Of a DNA stretch of 64,000 bases, positions 8,897 through 16,340 are shown piece after piece. The stretch's first letter is position 1, and each line of letters opens with the position of its first letter. This stretch comes from Faecalicatena_A orotica (GTDB lineage: Bacteria; Bacillota; Clostridia; Lachnospirales; Lachnospiraceae): the NCBI RefSeq assembly GCF_040545875.1, contig NZ_JBEPMR010000002.1; one strand, written 5' to 3'. Position numbers and translations under genes: made by a program. Below the pieces are notes generated by a model. That model saw only the letters and a program-made list of their open reading frames with translations, was not told the DNA's origin and made no database searches.

Positions 8897-10228
8897 ATGA
8901 GTGGACGATCAGGAATCTGGTCACGGCTGGAGATCGAACCAACCAGTGATACCAGAAAGATAAAAAGAGCTTACGCAAAGCAGGCGGCCAAATACCATCC
9001 GGAAGACTTCCCAGAGGAATTCCAGCAGATCCGCCAGGCATATGAGGCGGCATTACAGATGGCGAAGTCTGAAAGCAGTGTGCAGGATGAGTTTGTGATG
9101 GCTGATTTTACCGGGGGCGCGGTGAAAGAGGAAGTGCCGGAGACAAACCATATTGTTCAGGAAGAAGATTCCGGCCATATATGGCAGGAGGCCGAAAGAA
9201 TTGGCACATGGACGGAAAAGTATGCGAGGGAAGAAAAGCAAGAGAATATCCGCCGTGCTTTATACGATGCTTTTCTCGTCGAGATTGCTCTGGATAAACT
9301 GGATTCATTTCTTAAAACGAGTGGACTGCAGTCCCACAAAGCATGGTGCAGTTATCTTCAGGAACCGGTATTTTTAGAAGCGGTCCATAATCCGTATTTC
9401 TTATTCAGACTGACAGACAGAATCGGGACGCTGAATTTCCAAAAGAGAACCAGAATGCAGATCAGAGAAGTTCTGGAAAAAGAAGTGCCAGATGAACTTG
9501 CAGTCCAGAAAAGATTAAAACTGGTCCTTAACGGGCAAAAGCTGCTGAATGAAGAAGACAGGCGTAAACAAAGGGACAAGAAGATTGGACTGATTATATT
9601 TGTCTGCATATCGATTTTCGCGACTGCATACGGTTTCAGGGAGGATACAAAGCAAAGCCGCATAAATGAGGTTCGTGCGCCTGAGAAGATAGAAGAGTAT
9701 ATTGAAGAAAAATATCAGATATCATGCACCGTAAGTGAATCCCATGCATCAGCGTTCAGAGGAAATGTTTTACAGCCCGTGGAGGATAAGGATACAGAAT
9801 ATTTTCTTGCAGAAACGGATGGAGAGCGTGGTGTGCCAGAGAGCTTTCACCTGTCGTGGGCTGTTTCAAGTATGGAATATGACGACATTCTGGATGATCT
9901 GGAGTATGAGACTGTAAGTATGTGTGCAAAAGAATGTGGTTTGATACGGAAGCTTTCTTCTTTGGGAAATACGAATGTCATCCAGCTTAAGGATGTCCCA
10001 TTGGAGGAATTTAGCCCTCTGTTTCTGGAGTTTCTTCAGGCGCTGAAAGACAGCCGGTTTGTGCAGAGCGGCAATGCGGTGGAGATAGAAGTGCAGGCAG
10101 GTATTGTTGATTATGGGAAGGCTGATTTTACTGTAAGTAAGGAAAGCAGTATGAGTGAGGACGAGGTCCGTGCGAAATTGGAAGAATATGCGGACCAAAG
10201 CGTTATTTATAATTCGGACAGACAGTAG
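8897..10228 (+). CDS. Membrane-anchored J-domain protein, partner of the adjacent Hsp70
   Basis: A 443-residue protein. Residues 5-55 form a J domain (SRLEIEPTSDTRKIKRAYAK...), in which the usual HPD tripeptide reads HPE within YHPEDFPEEFQQIRQAYEAAL. A charged region and helical segment follow, then a single membrane helix near residues 232-250 (IGLIIFVCISIFATAY) and an extracellular or C-terminal domain of about 190 residues that I do not recognise. The gene starts 2 bases after the Hsp70 stop, so the two are translationally linked. It would recruit the Hsp70 to the membrane and stimulate its ATPase; the partner assignment is by context. Confidence 0.8.
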   Translation: MSGRSGIWSRLEIEPTSDTRKIKRAYAKQAAKYHPEDFPEEFQQIRQAYEAALQMAKSESSVQDEFVMADFTGGAVKEEVPETNHIVQEEDSGHIWQEAERIGTWTEKYAREEKQENIRRALYDAFLVEIALDKLDSFLKTSGLQSHKAWCSYLQEPVFLEAVHNPYFLFRLTDRIGTLNFQKRTRMQIREVLEKEVPDELAVQKRLKLVLNGQKLLNEEDRRKQRDKKIGLIIFVCISIFATAYGFREDTKQSRINEVRAPEKIEEYIEEKYQISCTVSESHASAFRGNVLQPVEDKDTEYFLAETDGERGVPESFHLSWAVSSMEYDDILDDLEYETVSMCAKECGLIRKLSSLGNTNVIQLKDVPLEEFSPLFLEFLQALKDSRFVQSGNAVEIEVQAGIVDYGKADFTVSKESSMSEDEVRAKLEEYADQSVIYNSDRQ

Positions 10229-10267
10229 GTCAGGGCCGCAGAAAACTTGGGATGGAGAATATACGGC

Positions 10268-11281
10268 ATGAAAGTGATAAAGAAAATATGCGGAGGGATA
10301 TTGATTCTGGCAGGAGGCGCTGCAGCGCTGGCCGGGCTTTTAAGTGTGATTACGGAAGCCGTTGAGATCGCCAGCGTGGGGATGAGCTGGGTTGAATTGA
10401 TCGTGATGCTTATATTTCTCCTTTTTACAACCGCCGGAGGCGGTATGGTGTTTGCAGGAATCCGGCTGATTAAGGGCAGACGGCTGGTTAGAGTCAGGCA
10501 TAAGAAGGTAAAAAAGGAAAAGGAAACAATAAATACTGTCGAAGTCAGACAGGAACCACCTGCCCGGAGGTACACACTGCTCGCGGAAGACATTTTTTCG
10601 GTCCACGGTGAGGGCTGCATCATCACAGGAATTGTAAAGGGCGATACTATGTCTGTGGGTGATAAAGTATGGATTCTCGGGGCAGACGGGTCACAGAAAG
10701 CGGTCAGGGCAGGGAAACTGAAAGTATTTTTGGGCGAAGAGGTCAAAAGGGCGTTTAGTGCAGTGCCGGGCACAAGGATCGGTTTCTGGACAAAGGATGC
10801 GTCTGAAGAAGATGTACTGCCGGGCAGCGTGATCAGCAGCGTGGCGCCGAATGTAACGGCCGGGAACGGGCCGGTGGAAAATCCGAGGCTAAAGGGACTT
10901 TTGGCCGGGCGGTTTGATACGGATGTTTTGGATATAGCAGAGCTGATTCGCAGGGAACTGGCGGGGAATGCCATGTTTTTAGTCATGGCAGAGTTTGAAC
11001 TTACTGATGCTGAACGTGCCAGGGGAATAGTCCAACAGAACAGTGTCATGGAATTCCCATACTTAAACACTCCTGATGGTGAGGGATACCAGCCGGTTTT
11101 CACGGACTGGAATGAGCTAAAGGCATGGGAAAGAGAAGAGGGGAATGTGCCGTCCGCTGTTTTGATGGGGGCAGAAGAAGTACTCTCCCTGATAAAGAAG
11201 AATCATGTTCTTCATGGGCTTGTAGTGAACCCCTTCACAGATAACCTGATTATGGACAGAGACGAGTTGGAGATGCTGTAG
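10268..11281 (+). CDS. Membrane protein with EF-Tu domain 2-like and SseB-like domains
   Basis: A 337-residue protein. Two membrane helices (about residues 5-30 and 40-65) are followed by a basic linker (KGRRLVRVRHKKVKKEKE) and a stretch near 105-195 that closely follows the beta-barrel domain 2 of translation GTPases: EDIFSVHGEGCIITGIVKGD, then VGDKVWILG, a G/V-rich middle and DVLPGSVIS. No GTPase domain is present. The C-terminal 100 residues (FLVMAEFELT to the end) resemble the SseB N-terminal fold, including LVVNPFTDNLIMDRDEL. The ATG at 10268 is chosen over a TTG at 10247 because GGAG lies between them. It follows the J-protein by 39 bases and probably belongs to the same operon. Function unknown. 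Confidence 0.68.
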   Translation: MKVIKKICGGILILAGGAAALAGLLSVITEAVEIASVGMSWVELIVMLIFLLFTTAGGGMVFAGIRLIKGRRLVRVRHKKVKKEKETINTVEVRQEPPARRYTLLAEDIFSVHGEGCIITGIVKGDTMSVGDKVWILGADGSQKAVRAGKLKVFLGEEVKRAFSAVPGTRIGFWTKDASEEDVLPGSVISSVAPNVTAGNGPVENPRLKGLLAGRFDTDVLDIAELIRRELAGNAMFLVMAEFELTDAERARGIVQQNSVMEFPYLNTPDGEGYQPVFTDWNELKAWEREEGNVPSAVLMGAEEVLSLIKKNHVLHGLVVNPFTDNLIMDRDELEML

Positions 11282-11350
11282 ACAGAAAATGTTACGGCAT
11301 CTGGGGACAGAATGTGTTTTGCCCCCGGAATTATATAAAATATAGAAAGA

Positions 11351-11767
11351 ATGGGACAGATGGAAAAGAAAAACAACAAGGCAGAGCAGATCAAAGATGT
11401 GCACGTCCATACACATGATGGAACAGAACACAGCCATACTCATGACGGCACTGAGGCAGAACATGTGCACAGCCATGCGCATGGAACAGGGCACCACCAT
11501 GTCCACAGCGCGTCTGAAAAAAAGGCTGTGATTAACAGGATTTCAAAGGCAATCGGACATATGGAAGCGGTAAAGAGGATGGTCGAGAAGGATGAGGACT
11601 GCAGCGAGGTGCTCATACAACTGGCGGCGGTGCGGTCCGCAATCAATAATACCGGAAAGGTTGTCCTGAAGAACCATATCAGTCACTGCATAGTGGAGGC
11701 TGTCGAAGAAAATGACGAAGAGGCAATCAGGATGCTGAACCAGGCGATCGATAAGTTTATGAAATAG
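11351..11767 (+). CDS. CsoR/FrmR-family metal-sensing repressor with histidine-rich N-terminus
   Basis: A 138-residue all-helical repressor of the DUF156 family. Aligning the core gives Cys84, His109 and Cys113, with exactly the spacing of Cys36/His61/Cys65 of copper-sensing CsoR, so copper(I) is the likely inducer. The first 55 residues are unusual: 14 histidines occur between residues 18 and 52, in HTHDGTE-type repeats, and could bind or buffer metal. An alternative start is the ATG at 11360. Just upstream, a G/C-rich dyad (GGGGACA...TGCCCCC, 11302-11327) could be its operator or an end signal for the previous gene. No copper exporter gene is next to it. Confidence 0.85.
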   Translation: MGQMEKKNNKAEQIKDVHVHTHDGTEHSHTHDGTEAEHVHSHAHGTGHHHVHSASEKKAVINRISKAIGHMEAVKRMVEKDEDCSEVLIQLAAVRSAINNTGKVVLKNHISHCIVEAVEENDEEAIRMLNQAIDKFMK

Positions 11768-11785
11768 TATAAGGAGTGTATTCAG

Positions 11786-12709
11786 ATGAAAAAAAGAATC
11801 CAGATTTCATCCATGCTTATCGCTCTGGCGGCGATGCTTCTTGCATCCTGTGCCCCGGCCGGGCAGCAGGAGGCGAAAGGGGACTATGTGATCGGTGTGG
11901 TCACGAAGTCAAGAAACAGTGAATACTGGATGTCTGTGTGTGCCGGGATGGAAGAGGCTGCGGATGCGCTCGGAGCAAAAGTAGTCATTCTTTCACCTGA
12001 TACGGAAACGGACAAGGACATCCAGAAAAAAATGATCCGTGATTTGATAAAAATGGATGTGGATGCACTCGCTGTTTCCCCCATAGATTCCTATGACAAC
12101 AGGGACTATGTGCAGACAGCTTCTGAGAAGAGGATTCCTGTTTTTTCTTATGATACGCCGATAGAGGATATGGCAGTCCCATATATAGGGATAGATAATA
12201 AGATGGTGGGATACGAACTGGCAAAGGTTCTTGCGGAAAAAATGGGGCATCAGGGGAATGTGGCAGTGATTGCAGGGAGCCAGGAACAGGCATCCCATAA
12301 ACAGCGTGTTCTGGGATTCACGGATTATATGGAGACAGAGCCTGATATCCGGATTGAGGTAGTCAGGAGCGGGTACAGTAATCTACGGGTATCGGAACAG
12401 GAGATGGAGGAGATTCTCGCGGAATATCCGGATTTGGACGGGATCATGACGACAAGTGCGGTGACTGCGCTGGGAATCACTGAGGCGACGAAAGGGACAG
12501 GAATTGTGATCGCGACAGTGGATGCCCAGGAGGATGCGCTGCGTGCCGTTGAGGATGGCAGGATCGCCGTGCTCGGGGCACAGTCAGGCAGTGACATCGG
12601 ATACGAGGCGGTTTCCTATATCATGAGAGAAAAGGACGGAAAAGAACAGGACATGCAGGATATTCTGGATGTTAAGATACTGACGCGTAAAAATGTAAAA
12701 GAGTACTGA
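11786..12709 (+). CDS. Sugar ABC transporter-type substrate-binding lipoprotein (Peripla_BP_4, RbsB-like)
   Basis: A 307-residue lipoprotein with lipobox LLASC (Cys22). The rest is a periplasmic-binding-protein type 1 fold like ribose or autoinducer-2 binding proteins: IGVVTKSRNSEYW near residues 33-45, LIKMDVDALAVSPID near 88-102, YIGIDNKMVGYELA near 132-145 and a later VIATVDAQEDAL. No ATPase or permease gene is adjacent, so it works with a transporter elsewhere or as a sensing subunit, for instance for the orphan YesM kinase at 16341; both are inference. The gene's own stop codon lies inside the following terminator. Confidence 0.83.
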   Translation: MKKRIQISSMLIALAAMLLASCAPAGQQEAKGDYVIGVVTKSRNSEYWMSVCAGMEEAADALGAKVVILSPDTETDKDIQKKMIRDLIKMDVDALAVSPIDSYDNRDYVQTASEKRIPVFSYDTPIEDMAVPYIGIDNKMVGYELAKVLAEKMGHQGNVAVIAGSQEQASHKQRVLGFTDYMETEPDIRIEVVRSGYSNLRVSEQEMEEILAEYPDLDGIMTTSAVTALGITEATKGTGIVIATVDAQEDALRAVEDGRIAVLGAQSGSDIGYEAVSYIMREKDGKEQDMQDILDVKILTRKNVKEY

Positions 12710-12736
12710 CCGGAACCGGAGCAGTACTCTTTTTTT
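12701..12736 (+). terminator. Rho-independent terminator overlapping the binding-protein stop codon
   Basis: GAGTACTG (12701-12708) pairs with CAGTACTC (12722-12729), with GGAACCGG in the loop region, followed by seven T. The left arm contains the last codons and the stop of the upstream gene. Confidence 0.85.
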
Positions 12737-12966
12737 GAAAAATCTAAAAAAAAGAACCAAAATATAAAAAAATATCCATTTCTAAATCTGCCGGTTCAAA
12801 AAACTGTACCATGAATACAAAAAATATTTCCCCCTTCTAAAAAACAGCTTTAAAATAAACTAAAAAACTAAAATTTGGATTACTAGGATTTTCCTGTCAA
12901 AAAGGTAGAATAAAATCATCAAAGAGATGTGAGAGATCAATTTAAGAAAGGCAGGGAAATATAGTA

Positions 12967-14358
12967 ATGGAAAATGGAACGGAACAAAAACTACCCGACG
13001 GAAAACTGTCAATGGGGATTAAGCTTTCTTATGCGAGCGGTGATGTGGCGTGCAACGTGGTATTCGGAATGGTCGGCACACTGCTGACCCTGTTTTATAC
13101 GGACTATGTAGGAATCAACCCGGCTACGGTCGGAATGGTCATGCTCTTGTCAAGATTATTTGATGGTGTGTCTGACCTGATCATGGGTGTGATCGTGGAG
13201 CGGACAAATTCCAAATGGGGCAAATCCAGACCGTGGATTCTCTGGATGAGCGTACCGTTTGCGTTGTCGGCAGTTCTGCTTTTTACGGTGCCGAACACAA
13301 CAGGTGTTTTACAGTTTGTTTATCTTTTTGTTACATATAACTTCTGTACAACCGTCTGCTATACCGCAATCAACCTTCCTTATGGAAGTCTTTCAGCGAT
13401 GATGACCCGTGTATCATCCGAAAGAGATATGTTAAGTGTTGTGAGAATGGGACTTTCCCCGATCGGGAAAATCATAGCAGCAACCTGTACATTACCAATC
13501 GTAAAACTTTTCGGGGATGATCAGGCTGCATGGATCAAAACGATGTCCATATGGGCGGTACTTGCGTTGATCCTGCTGCTTGTCTGCTTCTTCAGATGTG
13601 AGGAAACCGTAAAAATCGAGGCAAAACAGAAAGCGCCGAAGGTTCCGCTTGGGAAATCCTTCTCTGCATTATTTAAAAACCAGTACTTCTGGGCAGTCCT
13701 TGTTTTGTGGATGGTACAGAGCGTATCATTCGGTATCTCAGGAACAATCCTGCCATATTACTGTAAATACATATTCGGCAATGACACATGGATGTACAGC
13801 GCATTGTTCCTGACAGAGACACTTACTCTGGTAGCCGGTATCTTTGCCTGCACACCGCTGATCAAAAAGTTCGGAAAACGAAATATTGCATTGGCAGGTT
13901 CCTTAATTGCCCTGGCAGGCCAGCTTATATTCTTCTTCAATCCATACAGTTTTGCATGGATGGTAATGAGCTGCCTGACACGTGCTATCGGGCTGGCACC
14001 ACTGAATGCCGTTGTGTTCGGAATGGTTGGCGATGTTGTTGAATTCGGACAGTGGAAGACACACATCAGACAGGAAAGCCTTGTATTTGCAGGCGGTTCC
14101 ATCGGAACAAAGGTTGGGGCAGGACTCGCATCGGCAACGATGACCGGACTGTTATCCGCGGCAGGTTATATCAGCACATCCGCAGGAAGTGCGGCCCAGC
14201 CGGATTCCGCGCTGAATATGATCGTCAATATTTACAAATTCGGGCCTGTATTGATTGCGCTGGTTGCATTTATTACACTTGCTCTCTACAAGCTGGATAA
14301 AGCATACCCGTCAATCATGAAAGAGTTAATTGAACGTGAATCAAGAGGGGAGCTGTAA
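12967..14358 (+). CDS. Glycoside-pentoside-hexuronide (GPH) family sugar:cation symporter
   Basis: A 463-residue membrane protein with about 12 hydrophobic helices. The N-terminal blocks YASGDVACNVVFGMVGTLLTLFY and SRLFDGVSDLIMGVIVERTNSKWGKSRPW (with the family's D...R.N.KWGK.RPW loop near residues 61-88) are typical of GPH transporters such as MelB, XylP and UidB. It would import a sugar or cyclitol with Na+ or H+. Given the inositol-dehydrogenase-like gene two positions on, an inositol or related substrate is plausible but not shown. The 257 bases upstream are very A/T-rich and contain no gene. Confidence 0.87.
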   Translation: MENGTEQKLPDGKLSMGIKLSYASGDVACNVVFGMVGTLLTLFYTDYVGINPATVGMVMLLSRLFDGVSDLIMGVIVERTNSKWGKSRPWILWMSVPFALSAVLLFTVPNTTGVLQFVYLFVTYNFCTTVCYTAINLPYGSLSAMMTRVSSERDMLSVVRMGLSPIGKIIAATCTLPIVKLFGDDQAAWIKTMSIWAVLALILLLVCFFRCEETVKIEAKQKAPKVPLGKSFSALFKNQYFWAVLVLWMVQSVSFGISGTILPYYCKYIFGNDTWMYSALFLTETLTLVAGIFACTPLIKKFGKRNIALAGSLIALAGQLIFFFNPYSFAWMVMSCLTRAIGLAPLNAVVFGMVGDVVEFGQWKTHIRQESLVFAGGSIGTKVGAGLASATMTGLLSAAGYISTSAGSAAQPDSALNMIVNIYKFGPVLIALVAFITLALYKLDKAYPSIMKELIERESRGEL

Positions 14359-14360
14359 AG

Positions 14361-14960
14361 ATGAAAGATCATACATTGATTACGATCAGCCGCCAGTATG
14401 GAAGCGGCGGCAGGGAAGTGGCTGAACTGCTTGCAAAGAGAATGCAGGTCCGCTGTTATGACAGACAGATTCTGTATCTGGCGGCTGAGAAGATGGACGC
14501 AGGGGAAATGGACATAAGCGCCATACTGGATATGTCTTATAAGATGCCAGAGAGAACATTTATGGACGGTGTCACTTCACTCGGATATGAGACGATACCT
14601 CCATACAATAAAATGTACCGTGAACAGGCTAAAGCTATCCGAAACATTGCCGAAAAAGAAAGCGCGGTATTTCTCGGGAGATGTGCCGATGTAGTGCTGA
14701 AAGATTTCCCGGAATGCTATAACTTCTTCATCTATGCAGACGAGGAATACCGGAAAAACAGAGCAAAAGAGCTGTACGGGAACAAGACTTTTAAGGAACT
14801 GGAAAAAGAGAACCGCACCCGTGAACGTTATTACAATTACTATACAGGCCAGAAGTGGGGGGACCCGCAGAACTATCATCTAATGATCAATACGAGCCAG
14901 ATCGGTCCTGAGAAGGCTGTGGATCTTATTATAAATTATGTGGAAAACTGCCGGAAATAA
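14361..14960 (+). CDS. Cytidylate kinase-like family protein
   Basis: A 199-residue P-loop protein. The start ITISRQYGSGGREVAELLAKRM carries the nucleotide-binding loop (GSGGRE, about residues 13-18), and FLGRCADVVL near 106-115 is another mark of the cytidylate-kinase-like family (PF13189). It differs from true Cmk, which is longer and has a CMP-binding insert. The gene begins 2 bases after the GPH symporter stop, so the two are coupled. Its substrate is unknown; position suggests a role in metabolising or signalling the imported compound. Confidence 0.78.
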   Translation: MKDHTLITISRQYGSGGREVAELLAKRMQVRCYDRQILYLAAEKMDAGEMDISAILDMSYKMPERTFMDGVTSLGYETIPPYNKMYREQAKAIRNIAEKESAVFLGRCADVVLKDFPECYNFFIYADEEYRKNRAKELYGNKTFKELEKENRTRERYYNYYTGQKWGDPQNYHLMINTSQIGPEKAVDLIINYVENCRK

Positions 14961-15000
14961 GAACTTTATAATTATATTTAAAAGAAAGAGGTAAAAAATC

Positions 15001-16020
15001 ATGGAAAAAATAAAAGTAGGAATTGCAGGTTTAGGAAGACTGGGAAAAGTACATGCCAACAATATTGCATTTAAGATTCCAAATGCGGAACTGACAGCAG
15101 CATGTTCTATCGTTCCGGCGGAGCTTGAATATGCAAAAAGCGAGCTTGGTGTAACAGATGTATATACAGATTACCGGGAAATGCTGGAGAAAGCTGACAT
15201 TGACGCGGTTGCAATCGTAACAACCAGCGGGGAACACTGCTGGCAGATCGCTGCAGCGCTTGATGCAGGAAAGCACGTATTTTCCGACAAGCCGCTTGGT
15301 GTAACGGTAGAAGAATGTAAACTGGCAGAGGCAGCAGTAGAGCGCCATCCGGAACTTTCGTTCTTCCTTGGCTTCATGCGCCGTTTTGACCCTTCCTATG
15401 CTTACGCAAAGAAGAAAATTGAAGAAGGTGCAATCGGCACACCTTATATGGTAAAAGCAACCGGAATCGATCCGGAGGCACTGGTAGAGGGGGCAATTAA
15501 GTTTGCGGCTACAAGCGGCGGAATCTTTATTGATATGGCGATCCACGATATTGACCTGATGAGATGGTTCTTAGGCTCTGACCCGGTTGAAGTTTACGCT
15601 GCAGGTGCGACATTCAAGCATCCTGAATTTAAAGAGGCAGGGGATGACGAGACCGGCGTTGCAATGTACCGCTGTGAAAACGGTGCGCTGGGATTCGTAC
15701 ATGTAGGCCGCACCGCGGCACATGGTTACCATGTAGAAACAGAAATTATTGGTACAGAAGGCTCCTTAAGAATCAGCCCGGTTCCGGAGAAGAACCTCTG
15801 TATGATCTATGACAAGAACGGGGCAGTTGTAGAATGCGTCAGCGGATTCCCGGAAAGATTTGCCGAGTCCTACCAGCTGGAGATGCAGGAGTTTATCGAC
15901 TGCGTAGGAGAAGGAAGAAAACCGGAAGTAACCGTATATGATGGAACAAAATCTACACAAATCGGATTTGCAACAACAGAAGCCTGGAAAAACGGCGGAA
16001 TTGTAAAGATTAACTATTAA
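15001..16020 (+). CDS. Gfo/Idh/MocA family oxidoreductase, inositol 2-dehydrogenase-like
   Basis: A 339-residue NAD(P)-dependent oxidoreductase. The Rossmann start VGIAGLGRLGKVHANNI (residues 6-22), the catalytic-lysine motif DKPLG near residue 98 and the substrate-site block GGIFIDMAIHDIDLMRWFLG near 174-193 (with D and H of the Gfo/Idh/MocA active site) match inositol 2-dehydrogenase IolG and its paralogues. It shares this architecture with the gene at 27319. Likely substrate is myo- or scyllo-inositol. AGAGGT precedes the ATG; it is the third gene of a unit with the symporter and the kinase-like protein. Confidence 0.85.
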   Translation: MEKIKVGIAGLGRLGKVHANNIAFKIPNAELTAACSIVPAELEYAKSELGVTDVYTDYREMLEKADIDAVAIVTTSGEHCWQIAAALDAGKHVFSDKPLGVTVEECKLAEAAVERHPELSFFLGFMRRFDPSYAYAKKKIEEGAIGTPYMVKATGIDPEALVEGAIKFAATSGGIFIDMAIHDIDLMRWFLGSDPVEVYAAGATFKHPEFKEAGDDETGVAMYRCENGALGFVHVGRTAAHGYHVETEIIGTEGSLRISPVPEKNLCMIYDKNGAVVECVSGFPERFAESYQLEMQEFIDCVGEGRKPEVTVYDGTKSTQIGFATTEAWKNGGIVKINY

Positions 16021-16067
16021 AAGGCATCAAAAAGAATCAAGGGAAGAAATAGTGTTACTGAACACTC

Positions 16068-16097
16068 CCCAGCCTATCACTACGCTGATAGGCTGGG
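16068..16097 (+). terminator. Strong hairpin after the inositol-dehydrogenase-like gene
   Basis: CCCAGCCTATCA (16068-16079) pairs perfectly with TGATAGGCTGGG (16086-16097) around CTACGC. No T run follows, so it may stop RNA decay more than transcription. It is the first of four stem-loops packed in 16068-16237, a 320-base gap with no gene. Confidence 0.55.
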
Positions 16098-16122
16098 AGG
16101 AAGAACGTAAAGTAGCCAATAA

Positions 16123-16160
16123 GCCTGCTCCTCGCCGCAGGCGATTTTAAATGAGCAGGC
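16123..16160. other. Nested hairpin in the same gap
   Basis: GCCTGCTC (16123-16130) pairs with GAGCAGGC (16153-16160), enclosing a second stem TCGCC-GCA-GGCGA (16132-16144). It sits between the hairpin at 16068 and the TTACTG palindrome. Function unknown. Confidence 0.5.
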
Positions 16161-16162
16161 GC

Positions 16163-16196
16163 GTTACTGTTTACAGGCTTGCCTGTGAACAGTAAC
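16163..16196. repeat. TTACTG palindrome, copy 2
   Basis: GTTACTGTTTACAGGC (16163-16178) pairs with GCCTGTGAACAGTAAC (16181-16196), a 16-bp stem with one G-T pair and a two-base centre. Member of the dispersed palindrome family. Confidence 0.7.
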
Positions 16197-16206
16197 GAAA
16201 TAGTGG

Positions 16207-16237
16207 AGGTGTACCGCTTTGGCGGTACATCTTTTTA
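16207..16237 (+). terminator. Rho-independent terminator before the orphan YesM kinase
   Basis: AGGTGTACCGC pairs with GCGGTACATCT (a TTTG centre) and is followed by TTTTTATTTT. It separates the inositol-type unit from the sensor kinase gene, which therefore needs its own promoter; a TATAAT at 16260-16265 is available. Confidence 0.75.
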
Positions 16238-16340
16238 TTTTACTTTATCGTATTTATGATATAATTAGTGTTAACGAAATGAAAACAGTGTACCTCTCTT
16301 GGGACGTACCTGAATTTATAATCCTGAAAAAGGAGATCTT

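Noticed and set aside
10207..11103. 298-residue antisense frame over the EF-Tu-D2/SseB gene
   Set aside because: Serine/proline-rich mirror of the sense gene; the sense protein has recognisable domains and operon spacing.
16068..16237. Cluster of hairpins as a CRISPR array
   Set aside because: The four stems differ in sequence and spacing; there are no repeated units with spacers.
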